Source: Bettongia penicillata ogilbyi (taxonomy: Eukaryota > Chordata > Mammalia > Diprotodontia > Potoroidae). From it: 64,000 nt of DNA. Below the pieces are notes generated by a model. The model was given only the letters and a program-made list of their open reading frames with translations. It had not been told where the DNA came from and searched no databases. Both the position numbers and the translations under genes were made by a program. The stretch is taken from the NCBI GenBank assembly GCA_023548195.1, contig JAJHZJ010000221.1, forward strand, positions 3,683,999 through 3,747,998. Direction: 5' to 3'. Of the stretch, positions 44,551-55,425 are shown piece by piece; within the stretch, counting starts at the first letter, position 1, and each line of letters starts with the position of its first letter.

Positions 44551-44679
44551 TTGGTGCTCCATGTGCTCTATGAAGAAGTGTGTCTGACTTAAATTGACAA
44601 TTAGCCTTTGGAAGGAAAAAATAAGTAAAAGTATAGTTTATGAACCTGCTCTTTTTCTTCCTGTTGTTAATATTAACTG

Positions 44680-44818
44680 TGATATATATATTATATATAC
44701 ATGTAATATATATCTGATATATATATTTATATATCACATATATGATACCTTATATTGTATGTATATACATGTATATATTATATATGGCATTTATATTATA
44801 AATAACATATATAGCACC
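44680..44818. repeat. AT-rich palindromic microsatellite
   Basis: Alternating TATA/ATGTA units with several internal inverted repeats, about 140 bp. Confidence 0.85.
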
Positions 44819-45404
44819 ATAATTCCATATTAAGAAAGGCATCTGTGAGGATTTGTGTACAGAGATTGAGCCTCCTGAGAAAGTCAGAGAAACCTCAAAA
44901 TAGCAGCTGAGATCTGCAGGGCGTCCATGGCCTCCTGACCTCTGCCTCAGCAGCTTCCAGCTGCCTGAAACATGGCAGGAGCATCTGTCTGCTCTGCTGT
45001 ACAGTATGTCTTTGTACTTCATAAATGAGAATGCCACAACTCACAAAGTCATCTTTTATCAGTCCGCCATCACCAGGAGGGCTTGTTTATCTCAATGGCA
45101 GTTTACATCTCATCATTCCCACTCCCTTTTAGCATGGCATGGAAGAATTAGCGGGGGGCAGGGCTCTGACTGGGACTGTTGACAGCTTTCTTCCAGTCTT
45201 TGTACTACCTACCCTCCAGGTGAACTGTTAGAATTTTTACTTTTAAATCAATATCTGGAGATTCTACATAGGAAAAAATATTGCAACAGTAAAATTTATG
45301 GCTATAATAACATTTAGGAAGCTACTATCATGTGCCTAAAGTTGGCATTAAATAAAATACTTTTTAATTGATTGAGAAAAAAGCTAAGTTTCATTTAAAA
45401 ATCA

Positions 45405-45660
45405 CAAAATTCTAGAAAAGACACTTCAGAGATGATCTAGTTCAAAAAGTGTCCCAAAGCAGCCCATTCCTCTCTGGACAGCTCTGTTTAGGAGATCTTT
45501 CCTATGTAGAACCAAATCTACCTGTTTATAAGGTCCACTTATTGCTCTGACTTCTGCATTTTGGGACAAAAGCAAACAATGATAATCCCTCTTCCATATC
45601 ATAATCTTTCAAATCCTATCATCTCCTTTTCTTCTTCAGACTAAATATTCCCATTTACTA
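45405..45660 (-). repeat. L3/CR1-like LINE 3' region
   Basis: GCCCATTCCTCTCTGGACAG, CTCTGTTTAGGAGATCTTTC, AATCCCTCTTCCATATCATA, CTTTCAAATCCTATCATCTC and TTCTTCAGACTAAATATTCC fit a widespread old CR1-class element. It is the inverse partner of 50085-50600. Confidence 0.55.
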
Positions 45661-45959
45661 ACTGACGATAGAAGAGACTTATGACCATTAGGTTGCCTTC
45701 AAGGTGATGATCTCTTTAGCCATGGCAATTGATGCAATGAAGAAAAAAAATTTAAGTAGTTCTCATTCCTACATAGCCTCCTTTCACTTGCACAGTGGCA
45801 GATGATGACCTAGGGGAAAAGTGTAACAAGTGTTAAAAATCACAAAAATGTATGCTGAGTGAAAAATTCTATGTGAGCTTTTTGTTCAATAACTGACAGA
45901 TGGACATATTACTGGAGGGACTCACCCGTGTCAATATTGACATCTTCACGATAAACAAA

Positions 45960-47110
45960 AGAAAGTTGTAACTAAGTGGTAGAATGGGTCATAGAGTTGC
46001 CTTGGAAAGACTAACAAAGGACCAAGTCAGTGTTCATTTTATCACTAACTTCCATGCAAAGCTAGGTTCAGGGGTAAATAATGAAAACTATGTTGGAAAA
46101 TATAGGTCAGATATAAGAAACAACAGAAGCCAAAGACTTGTAGACCACTCTGAAGCCTCATACCTACAGATCATAAAAACTTTACCAAAGAGAGTTAGAA
46201 GACTCTGTACATGTTGAATACCAAACAACATGCTCAAAAAAATAATTGACTATAGCTTAACAAATAGGAAAAATCTAATTATTGATGTGGGACCCATTGT
46301 AGAATCTACTGAATCTATGCAAAGGTAAAAAAAAAATCAACACCAAATTAGAAGAGAAAATAATAATGAAAAAAGGAGACATTCAATTGCAAAAATTTTA
46401 ACCTAACCTATTCACATAAGCATTTGGTGCAAAAAAGTGGAAAACAGAAAAAAAAAAAAAACCTTGTCCATGATTATCACTATTTCTAACAGCTTTATAA
46501 CAGTCATCACAACAGGGAGAACAAAAGACCCCAGAAACTACTTTAGATGGCATCTTTTATCTCCATGGCAAGCTGAGAGACACTTTAGAATAAAAACTCA
46601 CTTTCAAAATAATGGAAGAGGATGGTAGACAACTGAGAATCTCATAAAACATTGAGAAGCTGTGCAGATGAAAAAAAGTTTGCAGAAAACTTATCATGAG
46701 ATGCTAACAAACCACATCATTTCCCAAAACATTCATAGATTAATCTGGCAGGAGTATAACCAAGAGATGGTATATGAAAACAATTTTTCAGCATTTATCA
46801 AAATCAGTTTCCGTCATCCATGCAATGGGAGCACCACATCTGGAGCTCTAACATCTCAACAGCCAAGTGCAACGTGAGACAGTACAAATAGTATTTAAGA
46901 AAATGAAATTGACAAGAAAAACTGGACAATACTAAATGCAACCTGAGGAAATCTGTGCTGAAAGTGTCCCAATCTTGAAAGTGTCACAATAGAGATTATC
47001 TGACAAGACATTTAAGGGAAGTGAAGACACTAAAATAATAGAAAAAGTCTCCAACAATATTAATTTCCCTCCAAAGTGGTTGAATGGTTATTAAGAACTG
47101 TTGACCCATA
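45960..47110 (+). mobile_element. Decayed RTE-type LINE (endonuclease region recognisable)
   Basis: Conceptual translation from about 46035 gives HFITNFHAKLGSG, then YVGKYRSDIRNN, QRLVDHSEASYLQIIKT, and PNNMLKKIIDYSLTNRKNLI after one stop. These match in order the conserved endonuclease blocks of RTE-clade LINEs (G-D/N-x-N-A-K-x-G, G-x-x-x-x-R-N-x-R-G-x-R-L, I-D-Y-I-L). Later parts are weaker. Several stops and indels mean it is not functional. The downstream end near 47110 is approximate. Confidence 0.7.
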
Positions 47111-47221
47111 TACCAGAGCTGTGGTCTGTATGGATGGAAGGCATGCCCACATGGGGTGAAATTGTAGATCTATTTATTTAAATATTGACTAGTCTAAAAC
47201 ATTTTATTCTCAGAGGAGATA

Positions 47222-47495
47222 GCAGGAGCAAAAAAAAAAAATTTTAGTAGTTCTCCCTCCTCTCCAATATCTATTATCATTGTTCCTTCAATGCCAGCCA
47301 AAAATCCTGTTCTCTTAAAGATCTTCTTTCCTAACTTTTTACCTTCTTTCTAGTTTTTCCTTCCTCCTTCCTTCCTTTTCCCATTCCTCTTTCTCTTCAT
47401 TGTCCTTCTCCTCTTCCTCCTCTTTCTTTCTCCCTTCTTTCCTGTTTCCCTCCTTCCTTTTTTTCCTTCTTCCCTTCCTTACAGTCACCGAACAT
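47222..47495. repeat. Polypyrimidine (CTTCCTT-rich) low-complexity tract
   Basis: After an A run at 47231-47241, 47335-47485 is almost pure C/T with TTCC and CTTCC units. Confidence 0.8.
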
Positions 47496-47523
47496 TTTCA
47501 TTACCCAATATGGAAGAAGAAAA

Positions 47524-47640
47524 GCAAAGCAAAAACTATTTACTAAGTGCTTACTACATGCCTGGCACTGCACCAAGTGCTAAGGATATAAATACAAGCA
47601 GTTCCTGCCCTCAAGAAGTTTACATTCTACTGCTTCAGAT
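47524..47640 (+). repeat. MIR3/L3-like repeat
   Basis: ACTAAGTGCTTACTACATGC, CTGGCACTGCACCAAGTGCT and CTGCCCTCAAGAAGTTTACA. Confidence 0.65.
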
Positions 47641-47875
47641 AAATTTATGAGTAGTGGACTTGAAGTCAAGAGAGACTTGGGCATAAATCCTGGTTTTGAC
47701 ATTTACTAGTTGCGTAACCATGGGCAAGTCATTTAACTCCCCTAAGCCTTGTTTCCTCATTTATAAAATATCAATAATAATAATACTCTAGTACCTATCT
47801 CAGTGTAAGAATCCACTGAGACTATGCATGCAAAGCACCTTACAAACCTTAAATGTATGTACTTGTGCTAGGCAT
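47641..47875 (+). repeat. MIR SINE
   Basis: GACTTGAAGTCAAGAGAGAC, GACATTTACTAGTTGCGTAA, CCATGGGCAAGTCATTTAAC and CTTGTTTCCTCATTTATAAA. Confidence 0.85.
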
Positions 47876-47889
47876 ATGTGCATAGACAT

Positions 47890-47985
47890 ATTCATTTTAT
47901 ATATGTATACATATATACATGCATACATGTATGCATACACACATATATACATGCATGCATGCATGTATGCATGTATGTATTTACC
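47890..47985. repeat. CATA/CATG-rich microsatellite
   Basis: ATGCATGCATGC and ATACATATATACATG-type units. Confidence 0.85.
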
Positions 47986-49535
47986 AACATTCCATTATTA
48001 GGAAAAGTGAGGATTTATTAGGACAGTTCAGATCTTTGAGACTGAAATTTAGGAGGACAAGGCTTTCCCACAATAGAGCTCTGATGTTATTTTCATAGAC
48101 AGAATCTTGAAAACAACCTCTGGTCTCACTCAGCTGGGTCCTTCTTATGTGTAAATGTTTTAGTTTTGAGTGGGATTTCCCCCCCTTCCAATCTAATGAC
48201 CAAGTTGGAATTCAGAAAACACCATGTTTCTTCACTGTTGAATTCCCAATAAAAGACTGACAAATTACATCAGTTCTTAGCCCAGTGGAACGTGCAAACC
48301 ACATTAAGAAGACAACTGAGAGAGATGCCTTCTTAAACAAAAAGTTAGATTCCTCCTGGGAGGAGTTTCTGGAATCTGCCCCATACAGCATCTGGCATCT
48401 GGCAAGAGAGTGTGTCCCTAAGGATGATTGACTGGACCTCATATCCTGACCTCCTGCTGGCTAGAGGAAACCTCTGATGATCAGGAAAACCCCCAACTTC
48501 TCTGCACAGACGGTAGCAGGAGCCACTGAAGGAGATACACTATGCTTGGTTCCCCTTATCAAAACCACTAGGAGGAGTTATGGGAGTTTCCAGTGTTGAC
48601 TCTCAAAGATCAGTCATGGGGGATCTGGGAGCCAGAGAAACAGAACTGAAGCAGGATCATAGGAATAGACAGCAAGCATTCTTTACCACCTGACTTTCTC
48701 TCTGAAGCTTCCTGCCAGTAGTGTAAAAAGAGGTTCCCACAGCACTGTACCTCTGGGAGGGAGTTCATGTAGGAAGGTGAGTCAAAGATGGAACTTCAGG
48801 CTCCTAGTACGTCCTTAGAGATCAGGACCAACCTGAGTAAAACTACTACATTTTTTCTTTGCCTTGCCTTCTACCTGAGCCTTACCCCAGCACCCCACAT
48901 TTCCTAATTTTCAGAACTTGCCCTATCCCTTCCCATATATAAATTTACCCATTTCAAGTCCCAGGTGTCAGAAGTGACTGGGTTAATATGTCACCCTTAC
49001 TAGGTAGAACACTTGTATTCTAACAAGTAGCTTTCTAAGACCAAAGAAGTGATCTAAAAATAGAGAAGGAGATAGAAATTGTAGGCAAGCAGGCCAGTGA
49101 GTGCACAGAAAAAGGTCTTCCTCTCTGTAGGGATGCCCACAAATCCTTTGCATCCAGCCAGTCCTGGATACTCCAGCAAATCCCTCCCTAACACCTAGGT
49201 TTTTCATATCACTCCAGGAGTCTTTAAGCCACTTGGAAAGGCAGGCCATTCGTTGAGCACAAGGTCACTTGAGAAAGCAACTGGAATCATCCCATCCCTT
49301 TGGGTTCTCCTATACACCTCAGGCATACTTCTTTGCAGTTTAGAAGTAAGCAGTACTCCAGATGATCGCTAGATGGGGGTCTTACTCCATTGACTTCTCC
49401 TTAAAATCAGGCCTGATCCAGCACAGCGTTGGAATTCCTGACATGGATAATGAGTTTCCAGTTGTACTGAGTAGTTTCACATCACATTTCCAGGTGAAAT
49501 ATACATATCTAGGGTTTTGTTTTTTAGTGTAAGAA
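47986..49535. other. Intron, 1.5 kb, nothing recognised
   Basis: No exon, RNA gene or named repeat recognised. It is largely unique-looking, with moderate GC. Confidence 0.45.
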
Positions 49536-49539
49536 AAAT

Positions 49540-49745
49540 AGTACAGCTAAGTGGCGCAGTGTACAGGGTGCCAGGTCTGGAGTCAGGAAGACCTCAGTTC
49601 ACTTACTAGCTGAGTGACCCTGGGCAAGTCATTTAGTCCTGTTTGCATCTGGAGAAGGAAATGGCAAACTACTCCAGTATCTTTCCCAAATGGGATCTTA
49701 GACATGACTGAAAAACAACTAAATACAAATAGCTCCAATGCAGGT
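49540..49745 (+). repeat. MAR1 SINE, internally shortened
   Basis: GCTAAGTGGCGCAGTGTACA, GGTCTGGAGTCAGGAAGACC, TGAGTGACCCTGGGCAAGTC, GAGAAGGAAATGGCAAACTA and GACATGACTGAAAAACAAC, with part of the central region missing. Confidence 0.88.
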
Positions 49746-49773
49746 AAATTCCAAGATGCAAACTTTCGCAGAT

Positions 49774-49942
49774 GAGGGGTGGGGAACCTGCAGCTCCTAG
49801 GCTACATGTGGTCTTCTAAGTCTTTGGGTGAGGCCTTTTGACAGTGTCTAAATTTTACAGAACACATCTTTTTGTTAAGGGGATTTACCTGAGGACCTAG
49901 AGAGCCATATGTGGCCTTGGGGCTGAAGGTTCCCCACCCCTG
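49774..49942. mobile_element. hAT-like MITE, family A copy 2
   Basis: Terminal inverted repeats GAGGGGTGGGGAACCTGCAG and CTGAAGGTTCCCCACCCCTG. Inner arms (CTACATGTGGTCTTCTAAGT / GACCTAGAGAGCCATATGTG) also pair. Same family as 21013-21215. Confidence 0.82.
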
Positions 49943-50084
49943 AAGGTGGTTATTTTACTCTGTTACCAGGATTTTTACTGAGCCAGTCTGCAACCTGAGA
50001 ATGCAAAATCTGATCTATCAGTATATTCATTACACATAGATTGATTATTATTTTTAAAAACTTCACTGCTGTACCTTTTCACAC

Positions 50085-50600
50085 AGATGAAGGACTTGAG
50101 GGATGTTTAAGCTAAAGAGTGAATACTAGGATAGAGGAGAGTGGAGCATGACCAGTATCTTTAAATACGAGAATTGACAGATGTGGAGGAAGAATTAAAC
50201 TGATTCTTTGTAGTTTTAGAATATAGAACTAGGATTAATGGGTGGAAGTTACTGGGAAGTAGTTTTTGTCTCATTAAAGAAATACTCCTAATATTTAGAG
50301 CTGTCCAAAATTAGAATGGGTTGTTGCCTCATGAACTTGTGAATTCTCTGTCACTAAAAGTGTTTGGGGGCAGGGTAGGGGCAGGATTGACCATCTGTCA
50401 AAGGATGTTATAAAGGGAATGTCTGCATTGACTGCAAAGTTCAAGGCCTGCAAGATCCTTTCTCACTATTAATGCTATGAAGTAGCCAGCTTGCCTACTG
50501 AATTTAAAATGACTCGATTTAGAAAAATTTTAATTATACTAAACTCTGCAGGAGATAATTCTAAGTTCTCTTCTAACTCTAAAATTCCATGATTAATTCA
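50085..50600 (+). repeat. L3/CR1-like LINE 3' region
   Basis: AGAGTGGAGCATGACCAGTA, TTGTTGCCTCATGAACTTGT, GAATTCTCTGTCACTAAAAG, GTTATAAAGGGAATGTCTGC and TTCTTCTAACTC-like end, in the order of old CR1-class 3' ends. Confidence 0.6.
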
Positions 50601-50654
50601 TGATTCATCTCATCTGCTGCACACAAAGCATATTCCGTACCCACATGATTTGTA

Positions 50655-50735
50655 CTTAGGTCCCCAGTCTCTAGTATAGAGCCAGGCATATGGTAAAGTA
50701 CTTAATAAATATTTGTCGATAGTTTCATTAATTGA
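50655..50735 (+). repeat. L2 LINE 3' tip
   Basis: TCCCCAGTCTCTAGTATAGA, GCCAGGCATATGGTAAAGTA and CTTAATAAATATTTGTCG. Confidence 0.7.
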
Positions 50736-51099
50736 TTTCTACCTTCTATGTCAGAAAGAGTCCCCCTGTCCTTTGTTCACTACAATATAAACATACCTAC
50801 AGTCTGCTGAAAATTCATTTGCTTCTCAGTTGACTCAGAAGTCAGAAAAAAAAAGGAGGTAGCTGTCATAAATTATTTCCTTTATTTTATTATTTGCTTT
50901 TCTTTGGTTTTTTGCACTTTCTCCATACAGATCTGAGCTACAAGTTAATTAATCCTTTACAAGCTTAGCAAGAGCTGTGCCGCAAAATATCTTTTACTAT
51001 TCTGTTCAACAAATATTTATTAAATCTCTACTTCATGCAAGGCATGATGCTTAAAGACTCGAGGGGTTCAGTCCTAGTGAAACTAACACGGAACCTGGG

Positions 51100-51235
51100 G
51101 TCTGCTAGTAGAATGTAAGCTAGTGGGAGGTCAGGCACAATAGAATTTTTTTTTTTATTTGGTCCTTGAAACACAGTGTTGTGCATGGGGTAAATGCTTA
51201 AGAAATGTTTGTTGAATTGAACTTAATTACAAGTA
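51100..51235 (+). repeat. L2 LINE 3' tip
   Basis: GTTGTGCATGGGGTAAATGC, then TTAAGAAATGTTTGTTGAA. Confidence 0.6.
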
Positions 51236-51401
51236 AATCATGTCCAATGAACATCTCCAATACTGGGATTTGTGAGTTAGCTCCTCTAACCAGCTCTCAA
51301 GTCTTGCAGAAATTGCTTGGGTGGTAGCCAGGTCCAGGATCGGCTGAGAAAAGGAAGTTTATAACAATTTCTGTTGGAGCCGATGTTCAGCATTGCCTAG
51401 A

Positions 51402-51594
51402 TCAGTGGTGTCCAACTCAAATAGAAACGGATCCCTGTGGACCGCATGTTGACTTAGAGAACCACAAATTAGCATTATGTGTATAGTATTATATTTTCAT
51501 TTATTTTGTTATGCATTTGCCAATTATATTTTAATCTGGTTCTGGTCACACTTGAGAATGTTGGAGCCATAGACAGTGAGTTCATCACCTCTGA
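51402..51594 (+). mobile_element. hAT-like non-autonomous transposon, family B copy 2
   Basis: TCAGTGGTGTCCAACTCAAA, TAGAAACGGATCCCTGTGGA, GTATTATATTTTCATTTATT, CAATTATATTTTAATCTGGT and an end with GAGTTCATCACCTCTGA. It ends 130 bp before the microexon. Confidence 0.65.
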
Positions 51595-51724
51595 CCCACA
51601 TGGCAGTAATATTAGGACTCTTGCCTGGGAACTCAGAGGGATATGAGACTAAATACTCTCATATGATTTTACAAACTGTGAGGTTCTGACTATCCTTATT
51701 TTGTTTTATGCTGGCCCCCTGCAG

Positions 51725-51748
51725 AGTGTGGGAATTACTGCCTCAACA
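51725..51748 (+). CDS. EGFLAM: EGFLAM 24-nt microexon (window exon 12)
   Basis: The acceptor is CCCCCTGCAG before 51725 and the donor is CAACA|GTAAGT at 51749. The length is 24 nt, phase 1 to phase 1. It adds ECGNYCLN between EGF module 3 and LG3, and the codon for the following Thr is completed by the next exon. It can be included or skipped without changing frame. The donor is an exact consensus. Two TGC trinucleotides lie just upstream of the acceptor (51709-51711, 51720-51722). As I recall, the two main human isoforms differ by eight residues (1,017 versus 1,009), which this exon could explain. Confidence 0.93.
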
Positions 51749-52400
51749 GTAAGTACAATAGGTCCTGCAAGGAGAGGGTTATTTAGGAAAACCCTTCTCC
51801 AGCCCTACCCCCTCCCCTCCACCCAGCAAACACAAGCACATTCCCATTGAAGTCTTGGGTCGCCAAACCTGGGGTTGGCTGTCCAGGAGCCATTCGTATT
51901 AGCCCTTATACCTGCCTGTCTATACCACCCCCAGTGGAGCTGCCCTTCCCACTTACAGGGCTATGGCGATAGAATATTCCTTCCTGAAAAGGCCTCTCAC
52001 TCAGAGAATGCAGGCTTGCCTCTGAGCAGAACCCAAGGAACAGCCTTGCCTTGCCTTGGGGATCAGCAGACAGCTGAACTCTGAGCTCTAATCCTCAAGC
52101 CTGCATTTTTAAGCCTCTCTGTGCAGGGCTGGTGTGTGACAAGTACGTTCAGACCATTTAAAGAAGTCCAGGAGAAGGTCTCTTGGCCCTGGACTTAGTA
52201 TCCCTGGCCAACAACAGCAGGGATTTGGCATGGCTGTAAAATTCGCCCTGGGGGCAAGCCAGAACTGGGCAGGGGCCCCTTGGTTTATGTTTAGCTCAGT
52301 TCACTTTGGAAGATTGGGTCAGAGCTGGAATATCCTTGCCCTTATTTTCTTTCATCATCAATTATCTGAAACAAGATGCTTGTGATTCTGAGTACTTTAT
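51749..52400. other. Intron between microexon and polypyrimidine tract
   Basis: C-rich, unique-looking sequence. No gene or named repeat seen. Confidence 0.45.
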
Positions 52401-52950
52401 TTTTTCTTTCCTCCTTGGACCAGTCTCTGTCTCTCTGTCTCTGTCTCTCTGTCTCTCTCTCTATCTCTCTGTCTCTCTGTCTCTGTCTCTCTGTCTCTCT
52501 CTCTGTCTCTCTGTCTCTCTCTCTGTCTCTCTGTCTCTCTCTCTGTCTCTCTGTCTCTCTTTGTCTCTCTCTCTCTGTCTCTCTCTCTCCTTCCCCTCTG
52601 TCCTCTCATTTCCCCCATTTCTTTCCTTTTCCCTTTCCATCCTACTTCCTTCTCCTGTTTTTATATTTTTCCCTGTTCAGACTCTGTCCATTTTTCTGCC
52701 TACCTTTTTCTCCTCTACCTCCCTTCTTCTCCTTCCCTTGCCTTTCCTTCTTCTCGATGGCATTCTCTCTCCTTATTTCTCTGCCTCTTTTTTCCTTTCT
52801 CTGCTTCTTCTCTACCTTGACCTCTCCTCTCTTCCCCTTCATTTGCATTGTTTCTACTCTCTTTTTTCTTTGTTGGCTTTTTCATACTCCTTTTTCTTAG
52901 CTCCTGATTTCTTTTCCTTTCCTTTGTCTTTCTTCCCAACTCCTTTTCTG
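52400..52950. repeat. 550-bp polypyrimidine tract with (CTCTGT)n core
   Basis: 52424-52590 is a near-regular array of CTCTGT/CTCTCT units. 52591-52950 is C/T-rich with few purines. Frames across it read as Ser/Leu repeats on + and Arg/Glu repeats on -. Both are composition artefacts. Confidence 0.92.
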
Positions 52951-52975
52951 AGTCACTGGTACCATAGCCCAGAAT

Positions 52976-53693
52976 CTTCCATCACTGCCTGGGTGGATGC
53001 TGCAGGTCTGCCGGTTTCTTTCTAAAGTCAGACTTCCACAAAGGACAATAATACATTTTTCCCCTGGCTAATCTTTTGGAGAACCTGTACTGGCTCTACT
53101 ATCATTTCAATAATCACATGACCATTCATTTAAGGATATCCTTGGATGGATTCTGGGGTAGATTATTTTCAAAGAAAAAGTCCTAATAGGCCAATGGGGA
53201 TTATTTTGTCTTCCTGCCTGGGAGAAGAGCCAGGCTTCCCCCCAGATACTCAACATATGGCCTGAGACCTGCTCCTTGACCTTAAAGAATGATTCTGAAC
53301 AGGCCTGGTTTTGACAGATTACACAAAGAGTGAGCAGTTGCCAGAAAGACATGCTCAGTCCAAAGAGTGGTCAGTGATATATGCATGTCAGCCTAGATAG
53401 GTGGTGGTTAGCACAGCACCATTTAGCTAAAACTGATTGACCAATAAGGAGAAAGAACCCATCAGGGCATGCTAATACCAGGCAGTCAGGATAGGTGGAA
53501 GCTGGGTGAGACAAAATAAATGTGCTGCCAAGAGGGAGGAGCTATTGAGTTGCTTTATGTCAGACTGTCTCCAGTTGATTTTTAAATTTTCCTACCTTAA
53601 GGATGGCTCTTGAGTGCACAGTATATGCACATTGACCTGGCACCATTTCTGAGAATTACATATCCATCTTACCATAATTCTGTTTTTTCCCAG
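52976..53693. other. Intron, nothing recognised
   Basis: No gene or named repeat. It ends in the T-rich tract and CCCAG acceptor of window exon 13. Confidence 0.45.
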
Positions 53694-53772
53694 CTATCAC
53701 AGAAGCCATCGAGATCCCACAGTTTATTGGCAGGAGTTACCTCACCTACGACAATCCAGATATCCTCAAAAG
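53694..53772 (+). CDS. EGFLAM: EGFLAM exon (window exon 13): start of laminin G domain 3
   Basis: The acceptor is TTTTTTCCCAG before 53694 and the donor is CTCAAAAG|GTATTG at 53773. The exon is 79 nt, phase 1 to phase 2. It encodes [20 protein letters not shown] followed by PDILKR. I-P-Q-F and S-Y-L-T-Y match the opening of LG1 and LG2. The donor is weaker than its neighbours (GTATTG). Confidence 0.96.
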
Positions 53773-53924
53773 GTATTGGGTTTCTAGGGGCCTTCATTCC
53801 CTCTCCCAGCTGTCCACTAAGCCTGGCATGCTCCCTCTCCTTATCTCTGCCCTTGGAAATCCTTGGCCACACGCAGAATGACACTGGGGCCTGTCTTAAT
53901 TTCCCCAGTTGTTAATGACACCCC

Positions 53925-54078
53925 CAATTATTTTGTATTGATCTTGCATCTACTCATCTCTACTTTTATTTTCCATCAGTAGACTATAAACTCCTTGAGT
54001 GCAGAGACTGTTTCTTTGTGCATGGTGCCTGGCCCATAGTAGGTACTTATTAAATTGTGACTGAATTTGAATTCTCCC
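53925..54078 (+). repeat. L2 LINE 3' tip
   Basis: TAAACTCCTTGAGTGCAGAG, CATGGTGCCTGGCCCATAGT and AGGTACTTATTAAATTGTGA. Confidence 0.8.
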
Positions 54079-54855
54079 ATTGGGGAAGTGATAAAGCTTC
54101 TAAGGGATCTCTGAGTGGGAATTTCAGGGGCTTTTACCCCTTTTGTACTTGCACTATTAGGATTCTAAAATAATCTGATTAAGCCTTCTGGAAGAGGGAG
54201 AAACCTCAACCTTAAAACAAACAGACAAAAGAAATCTCTGGTTTTGAGGCTGGAGAAAGTGGGAATATAGTCCCCTATTGTGGTAGTATTTAGGATCTGG
54301 GCTACAGTATGCTTAGGGAAAGAATGAAGTGAAGCCACTCCCTGGCTGTGTTTTCCCAAATACACACTATTGACCACAAAGGGAACTGGACATGGAAGCA
54401 GGCATGCTTGAGCTCTATGGCCCAAGTTCATACCTGTCTGATGATCAGGGCCGGTGAGCAGCAGTAGCTCAGGTATTGTATGACCTCAGGCGCTAGGCAG
54501 TGAGACTTTAACTTGGCAGAGAATCCCATGGCCATCCTTACCTAATGCTTAAGGATTCATCCCAGGAAGATGTCAAGTCCCATCATACACTACTTCCCAC
54601 TAGAACTATGGCTGGAGCAATTCCTATAGATCTGGCGCAACTTATATGTCCCCCTCCCATACATGCTGTGTTTGCCTGGGAAAAATTACTGCCAAGGCTC
54701 CACCCATATCCTCTGCTTTGCTTTCCTGTGTCCTTGCCCCCACATCTCCCACCTTGATGGGCCCCCTCACTTTCAGTCTCCCAGGACACTCTGCCTCTGC
54801 CATATACTGTGCCCAGATCTCCACTCTCTGTTGACATAAATAACAGAATCATGGA
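54079..54855. other. Intron, nothing recognised
   Basis: No exon or named repeat recognised. Confidence 0.4.
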
Positions 54856-54857
54856 TT

Positions 54858-55010
54858 GTTATAACTGAAAGGGCCTATCTAGTCTCACCCCTTCATTTTA
54901 CACACGAGGAAGCAGGATTCAGAAATGTCAAAATAACTTGCCCAAGTTCACACAATTACTACATGACAAAGGCAGGATAATTCTTCTGAGTTCAATTTCA
55001 ATATCTTTTC
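54858..55010 (-). repeat. MIR-like SINE
   Basis: CTGAAAGGGCCTATCTAGTC, CCTTCATTTTACACACGAGG and AACTTGCCCAAGTTCACACA. Confidence 0.7.
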
Positions 55011-55317
55011 TAATGAATAAAATGTTACCACTCCCAGGGTGATTTGCATTTTAACAGATTAAGAGTAAACTGAAGGTATCACATTTTGATGGTAGAATTT
55101 AGTGCAATTTCACAAACTGTGCCATAGATAGGAGCTATTGGGGCTCTGACTTAGCCTGCTGCTCTAGAAATATCGCAAAGACTGGTGCCTCATCTTACCC
55201 GTAGCCTGTTTGGCCCCATAGATACCCTTTGAGGGATCAAATCTAGATGCCACTCCTTTACAAATCTGACCTGGCTTGCGATTATAGTATAATGAAGGAC
55301 CCATTTGTGGTTCTCTA

Positions 55318-55425
55318 ACCTTGAACCATTCATTCTATTTCCCAGATCTCAGTTTCCTAATCTGTAAAATGAGGGAGTTTAACTAGAGGTCCCTATAGAC
55401 TAAAACCTGTGATTCTAATTATTCT
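55318..55425 (+). repeat. MIR/THER1-like fragment
   Basis: CTCAGTTTCCTAATCTGTAA, AATGAGGGAGTTTAACTAG and CTAAAACCTGTGATTC. Confidence 0.65.

Noticed and set aside
45984..46217. 77-codon frame as a possible host gene
   Set aside because: Its motifs match the RTE LINE endonuclease, and stops and indels surround it.
52306..53025. Long + strand open frame (239 codons) and several - strand frames
   Set aside because: They lie on the polypyrimidine tract. Ser/Leu/Pro-only and Arg/Glu-only translations are composition artefacts, and no homology or start context supports them.
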